Part shown: one piece after another, positions 45,416 to 55,919 of the stretch
Layout: each line of letters opens with the position of its first letter
How positions within the stretch are numbered: position 1 is the first letter of the stretch
Assembly: GCF_048773025.1 (NCBI RefSeq)
Contig: NC_133550.1
Coordinates: 58,721,176 to 58,785,175 of the forward strand
Length of the DNA: 64,000 bases
Source of the DNA: Camelus bactrianus
Lineage: Eukaryota > Chordata > Mammalia > Artiodactyla > Camelidae
Reading direction: 5' to 3'
Notes under the pieces: model-generated
The model's database searches: none
Seen by the model: the letters and a program-made list of their open reading frames with translations, nothing else
Told to the model about the DNA's origin: nothing
Made by a program: the position numbers and the translations under genes

Positions 45416-46214
45416 AAAAATAAAAAGAATAAATCAGTGGCTGGCCTTGGTCCTGGATCACACCCTGTAGCTAATCATTGGCCCTCTCATATGCTCCTTG
45501 GACTCTCATTTAAATCAATCCTCAGAGTCTGGAAATGTCTGAAAATGCAAGGGGTATGTAGCTCAGGATGTGAATCTAAGATTCCATCCCATAACATATA
45601 CACATCCCATCAGTTATTAAAGCAGGGACATGACTTGCTTTGAATTGAGTTGGCACGGATAGCTTTATGTTTTGGTGGGGATAGGGACAGGCACAGGACC
45701 CTGAAGATGGAAACTCTTGAAGATGGAAACTCTTGACTTCCTCCTGGAAGAGCAGCCTGGTCAATTCTGTCATTTATACACCTGCTAGTGGGACATTCCG
45801 GTGACCTATTCTGGTGGAGTGGGTCCTTGCTGCCTTAGCTCTAGGTGCCAGATGCTGACCAAAAGCTATGGGTCCTGATTTCTGCATGGGCCCCCCTCAG
45901 ATTCCCCACGTCATCCCCATCAGGACTCCTGCCATTTGTTGACCTGCTAGAAATGGGACCCAGGCTGATCTCAGGGACCCGGTTCCTTTGAGCTGACCTG
46001 AGCCTGGTGGGTCTAGTCCTCAGCTTTTGTTCTGACACATCTCAACTCCATGGAGAGAAAGAGAAGTGGACCCTGCATTTGTAAGAGGAGCGAGAGTGGC
46101 TGCTTGCCCTCAATAGTTCTGATGTCAGCATCTCCAGGCCAGGACTTACTGCATGGGAGAGCTCCCAGAAGCCTGTCCCCTCCTGTCGTCGCTGGGATAG
46201 CGTTAACTCTCCTT
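45416..46214. other. Unique sequence with a 16-base tandem pair
   Basis: tgaagatggaaactct occurs twice in a row at about 45703-45734. No gene or dispersed repeat is recognised. Confidence 0.45.
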
Positions 46215-46310
46215 TATGTTTCCAGGGAGCACTGCTTTCCCCTCAGCACTTTTTTTATCTCGTTTCACTCTCACAACAGCCTTGAAGAAAAACAGGGAAC
46301 AAGTAGTTTT
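46215..46310 (-). mobile_element. MIR SINE, partial
   Basis: 'tcactctcacaacagccttg' and 'cctcagcactttttttatct' match the antisense MIR 3' half. Confidence 0.55.
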
Positions 46311-46529
46311 ATTGTGGAAATGTGGTCCAGTTGTCCTGTTCTCTGCTACTGTCTGACTGTGATAATGCACACTCGTCTACCTGCAAAGCTGTCCTCGCCT
46401 CACCTCTCGTCGCTGTGCTTCATCTCCAGCCCATCCTCCCCCACTGCACTCTACTCCACTCCATCCCACTCCATCCCATCCCTTTCCGCACCAAAGCTTC
46501 TTACGGAAGTGACAGTCGTGCATCAGAAA

Positions 46530-46610
46530 AACCACGAGCTTTGAGGTCAGACTTAGGTTCAAATCCCCGCTCTTATGAATTATGTGGCATCCTATCTCCA
46601 GCATTTTTTT
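46530..46610 (+). mobile_element. MIR SINE 5' fragment
   Basis: 'gagctttgaggtcagactta' and 'ggttcaaatccccgctctta' match the tRNA-derived head of MIR. Confidence 0.65.
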
Positions 46611-46943
46611 TTTTTGTAAGATGTAGAGATCAACACCCAATCCACATGGAGAATAGTGAGAGCTGAGTGATGGGACCAAATGAAAGCTTGATATAAACTG
46701 AGAGTCCATATACAAATATTGAGATCATTATATATTATGTGGAAAGTGTGATGCCAGTCACTGGGTCAAATTCAAATGCTAGAACATAGGGTCTCTGTCT
46801 TGTAGAGTCTTGCAATTTATAAAAGGGGATAACCGTGCCCTTGTTAACTATAAACTCCAATGTATATACTATATACTACAATGTGTTAAGTCTTACGAGA
46901 AGAACAAAATAGAGTAAACGAAGTATCTCTAACCTGGAGAGGG

Positions 46944-46977
<34 letters not shown>

Positions 46978-47094
46978 TGTATGTGTGTTCACGCCTGAGT
47001 GTGCATGTATGAGAAAGAGCTTCACAGAGAAGGGAACATTTGTGTTGTACTGGGCAGGAGGGCAACGTTCTGTTTGACAGACAGGAAGTGGCAG
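46611..47094. other. Unique sequence with TG microsatellite
   Basis: About 480 bases. Apart from the TG repeat at 46946-46989 I recognise nothing. Confidence 0.45.
46946..46989 (+). repeat. TG microsatellite
   Basis: About 14 uninterrupted TG units followed by imperfect ones. Confidence 0.9.
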
Positions 47095-47215
47095 CAGAAA
47101 GTTTAGGAAAGTGACTTCACTTTTCTGAGCTTCAGATTCCTCAAAGGTAACGTGGGGAAATAATGTTCACCTTGTAAATTAAACAAACAATAAGAATTAT
47201 GAATGCTTATACAGA
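47095..47215 (+). mobile_element. MIR SINE, diverged
   Basis: 'gacttcacttttctgagctt' and 'cagattcctcaaaggtaacg' match the MIR core in sense. Confidence 0.6.
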
Positions 47216-47224
47216 ACTTAGTTT

Positions 47225-47405
47225 TGTTTGGACCAGTTCTAAGGGAAGTATACACAGTGTTTCCTCTAATTCTTACCATGTCTTTGTGGAGTAGGTACGA
47301 TTGTAATCCTAATTTTATAGTCAAAGCAACAGTAAGACCAGATGATTAAATACCTGTTCACAGTTGCATAATCTTATGGAAAACTGGTATAAATATGAAA
47401 TGCTT
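47225..47405 (-). mobile_element. MIR SINE
   Basis: 'gtttcctctaattcttacca', 'gagtaggtacgattgtaatc' and 'aatacctgttcacagttgca' follow antisense MIR order. With the sense MIR just before it, this gives a head-to-head pair. Confidence 0.65.
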
Positions 47406-48299
47406 ATGCTAGGCCTGGGGGCTCCAGAGAACCATGCTGCCTTCCAGCAGGGGAAAGATGGAGGGTGTGCTGGAAGGGCCTTTGGATTCCCAGAATGTGC
47501 TCATTCATACTCTGGTTGCACAGACTTTTAGCCTCCCTCAGGTGAGTCCTGAGGCTCTATTCCAGAACCTGGTGTGCTGTATCAGAGGAAGGAACAGATA
47601 GAGAAATATTTTTGCTAAATCCTTTGTAAACGTGCAAGGGCTTCCTAAATGCTGATTTACAATTAGAGGGCATCTCAGAAAGAAGATGCATCACTGTTCC
47701 TTAAGTGTGTTCTGCGAGCAGTTCTGCAGCAAAGTGGGAAAAGGAAGAAGTGGAATCAACAGCCCTGAACTCACTCCAGTCAGAGCTATTCCAGGGTGAG
47801 AAGATGGAACCCACTGGGTAAAGAAGTGAAAATGAGGCCCATGGAAGAGCTCTGCTTTGTGTTCAAACACACTGGCTATCTCCTTTCCTCCTGTTATGGA
47901 TAAGAGAAGCATGTTTATGGTGAGTGAGGTTGAGTGTTAACTTGATCAGGAGTCAGCTGCAGGTAACAGACACTATAGTAAATATTTTCAGAAGGAAATA
48001 TTTTAAACAGAGCTTTAGGATCCTTCAAAATCTTTGGAAGAGTTAGGGGAGTGGCCAGCAGTCTGGGCTCCTAGACCTCCCAAGAATGATGCTGCAGAAC
48101 CAACCCACCTTAGGGGGCTGCTTCCACTGCCACACTCAAGGATTTGAGGAGTTGAGAAGTCCCAACACTAGAACCATTGACTCCAGCAGCAAAACATCTG
48201 AGCAACGACCCAGGGATCAGGAACGTAGCTGCAGCTGCTGCTTCTGAGCCTGCTCGAGGAGCTGTGCACGACTGGCTCTGGGCATGATCCCCGTTGAAG
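47406..48299. other. Unique sequence, possible unnamed repeat at 47950-48260
   Basis: Nothing firmly recognised. The stretch at 47950-48260 has the feel of an old dispersed repeat ('aggtaacagacactatagta', 'ggcagcagc'-like blocks), but I cannot name it. Confidence 0.35.
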
Positions 48300-48485
48300 T
48301 TCTGAAGCCTTGCCTTCCAACCTTGACTGCACCGCTCTCTTATGGATGACCTTGTGGAAGTTACTTCACCTCTCCAAGCCTCAGTCTCCCAATCTGTAAA
48401 GTGTGCTACCTCTCAGGTTTCTGTGAGACCTTGGTGAGAAAACCCGTGGAAAGAACCTAGCAGAGTGCCCTCTGTTTAGCCATTC
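48300..48485 (+). mobile_element. MIR SINE
   Basis: 'tggaagttacttcacctctc', 'caagcctcagtctcccaatc' and 'acctagcagagtgccctctg' match sense MIR. Confidence 0.75.
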
Positions 48486-49129
48486 CTCCCCCTGGTGATA
48501 CAGTGTGGTTTCCGGTTTGCTGAGCTGCACTCCCAAACCCTCAAACGCTCCCCTCCACGTGTCAGGAGGCTTACAGTTTCCACAGGATGTTCACAGATTG
48601 TTAGAGGCAGGGGGAATTAATTAGGATCTCATCCTCTTTAACATGCAAGCAGCCCTGTAGGTATTCCCCCCGGGATCGAATGTTTCAGAAGGCTATATGT
48701 AAAAGAGGGCATCTGCTAAGTAATAATTAATTGGTACTCATGCTTTTTGAAAACCAAAGACATTCCATAAGAGACCGTCTGATGGGCATGAATTAATCAG
48801 TTTTCTTACACTGAATGAATATAGTTTCAGTCTTACGTTGAAAGAAAAAAGGAAAGAAAACTGGACATTTCAGTTTTCTTGAGTGACTTCACTTTGGCTA
48901 CGTATACAATTTCCATCAGGCTTTTGTAACTTGATGTGCACGCATACATTCTTCATATGAGAACCTGAGGGCCTTTGAGCTGTGTGCTCTGATTGGCTTG
49001 GGGCCACTGGAGCCAGGTGAGAGGAGCTCCCTGGGACATGTGAACAGAAGGTGGGGGAAGTTGGGGTGTAGTTAACTCAAGGACGGTAGGAAGAGGGCTG
49101 GGAGGCCAAACTCCTACACAGGCCCTCTC
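48486..49129. other. Unique sequence, candidate conserved block at 48660-48860
   Basis: About 640 repeat-free bases. The AT-rich block includes two ATTA/TAAT-type sites ('taataattaattggtactc' and 'catgaattaatcagttttc'). No exon is seen. Confidence 0.45.
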
Positions 49130-49310
49130 TTCTAGAACTTTCCATTCAATCTTCACGACAAGCTTATGAAGTTGGCGCGGTGTCATCACCATTTTACAGA
49201 TGAGAAAGCTGAGACTTAAAGAGGTCCGCACTTGCACAGCAAGTTAGCACCAGAGCTGGGTGCTAACCTCCGCACCTCCTGGCCCTGAGGCCAGTCTTTT
49301 TTCCACAGGC
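49130..49310 (-). mobile_element. MIR SINE
   Basis: 'ttcaatcttcacgacaagct', 'catcaccattttacagatga' and 'gaaagctgagacttaaagag' are antisense MIR. Confidence 0.8.
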
Positions 49311-49964
49311 AGGTGCTCTGATGGGGATGCTCTGGCCATCGGCCTGGTCTCCTTCAGCGCTCTCCCTCCTGGACTTTCTCCTCCCTGCTCCCCCTTCATC
49401 TCTAGCCTCAGCCGTTTGTACCAGGAGGTCCTCAGGGTCCAAGCTGCTTCACAACAGAGGCACTGCCCAAGAAGAGATCCTTGGACTCTGCCAAAGCTAC
49501 AAGCCGGCAGCTTCCCACTGTGGGCTGGGAAATAATTACTGTCAGTAATTAGAACTAAATTATTCTTGTCAAAACACACAGAATTGCAGAATCAGCGCTG
49601 CAGCATCTTTTCCCTTTGTCCCACTTGTCCCCTCTCTCTCCTCCTGGCCTAATGGAGACCCCCGTGGCACCAACAAATCCCCTCTCAATTCTGGACTCCA
49701 GGCGTGAAGCACAGTCACCACAATCTGAGACCTAATTGGCAGCTATGAGATGGAGAACCTGGGTTTCTAAGCTCCCATCTCTCTGGACTGGGAGGCGGGT
49801 GGAAAGCTGGCGATAATAATAGCGGTCGCTCATGGCAGCTGGACAGAAGGCAACAAAATCACAGCATAAAGTGTAGTGGGATCCCAGGAGCTCGTATTCA
49901 GGGAAGGAACCGTGCAATTATACAGACCTGAGTGAACATGGGGTGGGGTAGAGAGAGAGTGAGA
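49311..49964. other. Unique sequence with a homeodomain-like palindrome
   Basis: About 650 repeat-free bases. A 19-base palindrome at 49533-49551 holds two TAATTA sites. Short overlapping frames on both strands at 49244-49579 have no domain. Confidence 0.5.
49533..49551. promoter_or_regulatory. 19-base palindrome with paired TAATTA sites
   Basis: taattactg and cagtaatta are separated by one T, a perfect inverted repeat. TAATTA is the classic core bound by many homeodomain proteins, and paired inverted sites suit dimers. Binding is an inference. The sequence only shows the symmetry and the cores. Confidence 0.4.
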
Positions 49965-50105
49965 GTGGGCGAGCGGGGGGGGGGGAGAAGGAAAGAAAGA
50001 AAAGAAAGGAAGAAAGAAAAAGAAAAGGAAGGAAGGAAGAAAGAAAAAGAAAGAAAGAAGGGAAGGAAGGAAGGAAGGAAGAAAAAGGAGGGAGGGAGGA
50101 AGGAC
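49965..50105 (+). repeat. Purine microsatellite (GAAA/GGAA) with G run
   Basis: A run of about 11 G near 49975-49985 is followed by 120 bases of almost pure A/G in gaaa, ggaa and gaag units. The open frames here encode only Lys/Glu/Arg strings. Confidence 0.9.
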
Positions 50106-50129
50106 TTCTATTCTTTCCTTTCTGATTAT

Positions 50130-50290
50130 GGCAGTGATACAGGTCAGTCATATAAAATTTAGAAAGAGGGAAAAGTATAGAGAAAGAAATAAAATTATCC
50201 AAAATCCCAATATGCTGAGACAATTGGTATTCATATTTGGAGTAGTTTATTCTACTTGGATTTTTGTTCTCTCTCACACACACACACAGA
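50130..50290 (-). mobile_element. Old L1 3' end
   Basis: 'tataaaatttagaaagaggg', 'aattatccaaaatcccaata' and a CA run match the antisense tail seen at 7765-8072. Confidence 0.5.
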
Positions 50291-50964
50291 GGATAACCTG
50301 ATTCTCCCTAAGCTCATTAGGAAGTGCTGAGTGATGTCTGCTTCTGCCGTGTAGCAAATGGAGGGCTGAATTTCACTCGCCCCAGTGGGCAATGAATGAA
50401 CATCTTTTTCTCCTGAGGGTGGACTTTAGGGCTGGCGCACCCATGGAGAGGACAGGTACGAGCCTCTGTAGAGGGAGATGGGAACACTGGGCCTGGAGGG
50501 AATTAAAAACAGGGCTCCCCACAACATTTTCTGCACTGATTCTGTCGCTCTGAGTTCCCGGGTGACCTTAGAAAGAGAAATGATCTACCCGCTAATGGCC
50601 CTAGGAGCCAGATTGCATTTGGTTCAGAAAAAGAACCTATTCTGAAATCTTTTTTAGCCTGAGGTTTGTGGAGTAAGGTCATGCTTGCTGCACTGGGTGA
50701 CACCATGCTGAATGTACAGGAGTTTGTGCTGCTGGCCCCTCCAGCACGTTACAGGGCACCTTCCTCTCACCTTTCCTGAGCTGCTCCGGATTCCTTGGGT
50801 AAATGTGTCTCAGAAGGTCGGCTGGCCAAGTCGGGACCAACAACCCTGGCCTCAGGAAAGAGGGGCCCCCGCGAAGCTTTTCTGCCTCACTAAGTTTGGG
50901 TGGGATCTTCCTGGGCTAACAGTAGATTTGCTACTAAAGAAACACAGGAATCCTTTGTACACTT
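50291..50964. other. Unique sequence, nothing recognised
   Basis: About 670 bases with no repeat or exon that I can support. Confidence 0.4.
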
Positions 50965-51150
50965 GGCTCAGAAATTACTAATAGGGCAACCTTGTAAAGT
51001 GTACTTAACTGCTCTGTGCCTCAGTTTCCACTTCTGTACAATGGGGATCATAGGAGGGCCAGCGTCAAAAGATAACTGTAAAGATTAAATGAGAAAATAC
51101 CTTTTCTGCATGGCGCATAATAAGCTGTCAAGAAATGATGGCTGTTGAAT
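50965..51150 (+). mobile_element. MIR SINE
   Basis: 'gtacttaactgctctgtgcc', 'tcagtttccacttctgtaca' and 'taaagattaaatgagaaaat' match sense MIR. Confidence 0.85.
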
Positions 51151-52369
51151 GGTGTTTCTCTTCCTTCCGCTCCAGCAAATGAAACTCGCTTCACTTGCCT
51201 ATGATATTCCAGTGGGAACAACCAGGGAATTCAGTCATTTCTGATGCCTGATTGTAATTCCGGCCCTTTCCCTCCCACCATCATGGAAGCCTCTCCCTCC
51301 AGGCTATTTGGTCCTTGGCCCTCCAACACCCCATCACCCACTCATTCTGTAGATCTCAGTGATGCCTTTCGTGGCCTTCTCACCCCTGTCCAAGACGCCG
51401 CCTTCCTGCCCTCTACATCTCTTCCCAACGTGAAACAGTCACTAAATAAATAGTTGAACTATGACTCGATTAACACACGACTAGGCTGTAGAAATACTCC
51501 AGTAGGAACCACTTCTGTTTTTTCTCACCGTTGATTCTCACTGCCTGCCACCTGCTGGATGCTGAGGCGAGAGGTAAATGGGTGGTATTGGATTGTAAAT
51601 GAGAGATCTGTCACTGTAAGGAAAGACTTCCATCTTCTGTCTATGGGGAAAAGGGAATCACTTAGGGACCTCGGTCCTTTAATGATTAGGGACCAACTAA
51701 CTGTACAACATCCTTCAGTGTTACACTTAAAGAATCGATGGTCCATGCCTTATTTTCTCCTTCTCCTATTTAAATAATAAACACTGGCTCCAGAAGCAGA
51801 AACTAAGTCCTCTCCCTCGGGCAAGGGAGACAGGCAACAGGAGGAGCTGAAAAGCTGTCAGAGGAAGTAAAGGGGGGCCCGATTAACGCGTGTTCACGCT
51901 GGCTCCTTTACATTCCCCTCCCAAAGGACCCTGGGCGAGGGCTTTCTCATCACTCTTGATACAGATGTTTTTGCCCTTCTGTTAACTGGAATTTGGAGGT
52001 AATTATGGGCAGAAGCGCAGCTCTGCGAGGCACATTAGGCTGGTGGAGACTTCCCTGGACCACAAATTGTGCCTCTAATTAGGCAGTTGCTGATGCCAGG
52101 AGCACAGAGTCTATTTTACAGGCTTGCTCAAGCCAGAAGCATCTCCAGCTGTAAATGGTCTGAAATGGAGTGGGACGGGGAGAGGGAGGAATGCGGTGGG
52201 GACAGGTTGAGTGGGGAGATTCAAGAGTGAAACAGAAGGAGTGAGATGGGGAGATAGAAGGAGGAAGGAAAGATGGATGCAAGGAGAGGGAGGAAGGCAA
52301 GGAGGAAGGAGCATTCCTTTTCACGTTTTGTGAGAGAGCACCAGACTTCATTGTAGAAGGCTTGAGTAT
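51151..52369. other. Unique sequence, candidate conserved block at 51860-52110
   Basis: About 1.2 kb largely free of repeats. The block at 51860-52110 holds 'gaggtaattatgg' and 'cctctaattaggc' homeodomain-like sites and looks like a conserved non-coding element. The minus-strand frames at 52079-52415 are low-complexity Ser/Pro/Leu strings from a GA-rich plus strand. Confidence 0.45.
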
Positions 52370-52920
52370 CAATCCTTGGTGTAATAACTTTGAAAAACAG
52401 TGAAACTGGCATCATCTAGTAAAGCTGAACATATGCCGAATCTATGACCCAGGCAATCCACTCCAAGGTTTATATTTAGGAGAAATGAATACATAAGTCC
52501 ACCAAAATCACATGTACCAGACTATCTAGCAAATCTATTCATACAAAGTCCATACTGAAACAACTCTAATGTCCACCAAAAGGAGAACAAATAAATGCAT
52601 TGAGGGGTTTGCTACATTGGAGCAAAACAAAACAGATATAGGACATTTTGTAAAATTCCGTTTTCGCCAAATTCAACCACAGGCAAAACTAAACTAATGA
52701 AACAAGTGAGAATAATGGTTTCTTTTTAGGAGGCGGATACTAACTTGAAAGTGGCTTGAGGAGGCTTCTCAGCAGCTGTAAATGTTCTGTTTCTTGATCC
52801 AGGTGAGAGTACATGGATGTAAAAAACTATGTACATTGAACACTTTGCATACTTTGGTGTGTATAAATTATAAGTCAATAGAAACATTTTTAAAAAGGAA
52901 AAAAATGTACTTACTGACTA
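52370..52920 (+). mobile_element. Old L1 3' end
   Basis: Sense ORF2 end ('atctagtaaagctgaacata', 'tctatgacccaggcaatcca', 'caactctaatgtccaccaaa') and 3' UTR ('gtaaatgttctgtttcttga') with a short A-rich end. The middle is partly deleted. Confidence 0.7.
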
Positions 52921-53299
52921 AGCAATAGGTGAGAAATGCTACCTTGTAATTCAAACTTTTATTTTGACTAATTAACAAAGAAAATCTTTCACGTGTTTAT
53001 CTGTCTTAAGCATTTATTTGGTGAATTTCCTGGGCATATTCCAGATGCAAGTTCCAATTGGAATTCTTGTTCTTATCTCACTAATTGGAAAGTCCTTAAG
53101 TAGCAGTGCATCTGAATCCTGGTCTAGTGTGTCCCCAATCCCTCTCTTTCCAACTCATCATCTTTCATCCTCTTACTTCTGATGATTTTTATGTAGAGAG
53201 TGTTTAAGGTGCTGTGTAATGAAATCCATCAATATTTTCTTTAGCTATTTCTTTTATTGCCTGTTTTTATCTTCTTCCCAAGCTTCTCACTTTAGAGAA

Positions 53300-53610
53300 A
53301 CTGATGAAGGCAGTGTAGCTGGAGCAGGAGAATGAGTGAGAGGAGATGATTGGGATTGGAGCAGCTGTGAGGGATCAGATAACATGATTTTAGATTCTGG
53401 AATGTATCGTAAGTGCAACAGATAGGAAGGGGAGTAAGGAGGGCAATAAGGCAAATATATTTGCATGTGATGAAGGTCACTTGACTGCTGGATGGGGAAT
53501 GGACTGGAGGGATGCAGAACCAGAAGATGCCTGGAGACAACTGCTGTGGTCCAGGGGCAAGTGGCCCGGGCAGGTGAAGTGGCAGCTGGGTTGAAGAGAC
53601 GGGGAAACTC
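53300..53610 (-). mobile_element. L2 LINE 3' part
   Basis: 'tgtagctggagcaggagaat', 'agggatcagataacatgatt' and 'ggagacaactgctgtggtcc' follow antisense L2 order. The minus-strand frame at 53287-53649 is an L2 remnant without domains. Confidence 0.65.
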
Positions 53611-54149
53611 TAGAGACAGGCCGTAGCACTTAGCGTCATGGGACTTCAAGAGGGGCTAGAAACAGGAGAGAATAAGAAGGGAGGCAGGGCTTGATGGAGA
53701 GGCTCTGACTGACTGCAAGCGGTTGAGCACTCACCCAAGTTTCTCCCTGGGTTTCTGAGTTTGTATATTTTTTGATTTGTCTGTTTCTGCTTTTAACTCT
53801 TCATCAGCACAGAATTGGTGTGTAGTAGTTTGGTTGAATCTACAATTTTATTCCCCTAACCCAATAGTGAATCTTTCCATAAAATATCCTGAATAATCAC
53901 TCTCTCACTTCCTCATTGATTTGTGAACTTCCCCTACTCAACTAGGAACCAGCCCTCTTTCTCAATCACCCTCCTGTAATGATTTTTCTCCTTTTGTTTT
54001 TATCACGCAATTCTGATGGTTGTATGTTTTGATTCATTTATTTTTTTGTAAGAAAATTCTCTCCTAATCACTCTTTTTAAAAAGTTCTCAGTAGTTTTCT
54101 TATTAATCTCTTTTGTTTGTGTTATTATTGCTTTCTCCCTCAGGAGAGC
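53611..54149. other. AT-rich sequence, probably old repeat, unassigned
   Basis: About 540 bases leading into L1. Parts may be further L1 3' sequence, but I cannot align it. Confidence 0.35.
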
Positions 54150-55000
54150 TTAAGAATCCAATAATTAAGTTCCAAACCAATTCCATTAGGAATGTAATTG
54201 GGATTTCATTAAGCCCATAAATTCCAGAAGAATTAATGCACAAATCTTTCACACATGAATATTTCTTGCCTGTGCATTAAAATGTTTATTTTTTTTTCAG
54301 CAAATTTTTGGAGTATATCCCATAGGTCCTACCTATTCTTCAAAAAGTTTTTTTTTCCCTCAGAATTTTATGTTTTGGTTACTGTGATGTAATTTTTTTT
54401 TGTCATTCTCTCATGGATTATTCTCGATATGTATGAAAGGTACAGATTTTAACAATACCTTCTATGAAATTATTTTATAAAACTAACCTAAAAGATATGT
54501 TTTAAAAGTTGGTTTCTCTGGAGTTTTATAAGAATATAACGCATTATTGTGCAAAGTGATCATTTTGTCATCTTTTCGATAATCATAGCTCTTCTTTGAG
54601 TTTCATGCTAATTGCACTACTGAGAATTTTCAGAACAATGCTAAATGCTAATGATGACAATGAGCATCTTGTTTGCTTGCTTTGTCTATGGTTTTAAGAG
54701 GAATTCTCTCTAGTTTTTCACTATTAAAGATAATGTTAGTAGTTAGTTTTAGATGTAAAATCTTACTATGTTGTAAAATCTTCGATTCATAATTTTCCCC
54801 CAAAAGCCAAATTTTGGGATTATAGAATGTACTTTGAATGTTATCGACTGTCTTTTCCTCCTCTATTAGAGTTGTTTCTGTTTTCTCCTTAAATATATTC
54901 ATATGCAATGTTGCATTAATAGATCTTCTCATAAGTGATCTTTGCATTTCTTGGTCGCTGTGAATGATGCTTTTCATTTTGCTGCTGGATTTGATAGCTT
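54150..55000 (-). mobile_element. Old L1 (HAL1-like) ORF2 fragment
   Basis: Antisense ORF2: 'ggaatgtaattgggatttca' at the left, then back to the reverse transcriptase at the right. The minus-strand translation within 54648-55000 shows RRSINATLHMN, EEEKTVDNIQSTFYNP and TNIIFNSEKLERIPLK. These correspond to the L1 RKSIN...HHIN, DAEKAFDKIQHPF and NIILNGEKL...PL motifs. Frames are otherwise broken. Confidence 0.75.
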
Positions 55001-55004
55001 TGCA

Positions 55005-55185
55005 GTAAGTTTTGAAATTTGAAGTGTTAAGTCCTCCAGCTTTATTCTTCTTTTTCAAGATTGTGTTTGGCTATTTGGGGCCCTTGAGATTCCATATGAA
55101 TTTTAGGAAGGATTTTTCTAGTTTTGCAAAAAAAGTGGTCCATTGGGATTTTGATAGGGATTGCACTGAACAGTGCATAACTTTA
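55005..55185 (-). mobile_element. Second L1 ORF2 fragment, out of order
   Basis: 'agtgttaagtcctccagctt', 'tctttttcaagattgtgttt' and 'cattgggattttgataggga' are antisense ORF2 near the C-terminal KNKAGGL region. In an intact antisense L1 this would lie to the left of the preceding fragment, so the two pieces are not colinear. Confidence 0.75.
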
Positions 55186-55919
55186 ATTCTTTTGGTTTAA
55201 AAATAAATTATATATTCAATTACATATTGTCTGTCTGATGATTCCTGCATCTGTGGTCATTGTGAATATGATTAGTTGCTTCTGCTGTCTCACATTATGG
55301 GGGCTTAAGTTTTCCCACAGCTCCTGTGATTTATGATTATAAGCTGATGTTTTGTGAAACATACAAAAACATATGATGATCGGTAGGAATTTTTGAGGGG
55401 TGAATTTAGGGTATATTTCTCCAGAGAGGTGTTTGCTACTGCCAGTGGCTTAGAGGGGGTTATTATTCCAGGACACTTGACATTATATTTTTTATTTTGT
55501 CTTTGAGGGCAATGGTCAAGGTAGCTAAAACTCTTGTGAGTGTAAACTTGGTGTTAATGATTCCCTGGGTGAAATCTTTTGTCTTTTGTTTTTGTTTTTA
55601 TTATTTTTTTTCACATAAGCCTGAGTCAAGTCCAAGAGAGACCAGAATCTATATTGCCTGTCTATCATCTCTTAGGGTGTGTGTGTGTAATTTTAGTTTA
55701 CCACGAGTGGCATTGCCCTTAGGGGGAGTTGACTTTATGCAAGGGTCTCCCATCTGTGTGTCCCAAGTTTTGTCTTCTGATTACATGTCTTGTCCCCATC
55801 ATACATGGAATCCTTTAAAATTCACACTCTGGGCCACCAGGGGATGACAAAAGTCCTGAGGCCAGATGGTGCTACAGGGTTCACTTATCTCTCTGCATTT
55901 GCTCTTTTAATTTTTTATT
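55186..55919. other. AT-rich sequence, probably L1-linked
   Basis: Between two L1 pieces. 'ctgatgattcctgcatctgt' and 'gtgatttatgattataagct' resemble antisense L1M sequence, but I cannot fix the part. The plus-strand frame at 55497-55847 has no domain. Confidence 0.35.

Noticed and set aside
45540-45575. tRNA-SINE-like 'gtatgtagctcagg'
   Set aside because: The box B half and the rest of the SINE body are absent.
46050-46544. 164-residue plus-strand frame
   Set aside because: No domain, no signal peptide and no splice context. It overlaps a MIR and a repetitive cactcc-rich patch.
54648-55058. 136-residue minus-strand frame as a host gene
   Set aside because: Motifs match L1 ORF2 in the wrong order. 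This is an accidental junction of L1 pieces.
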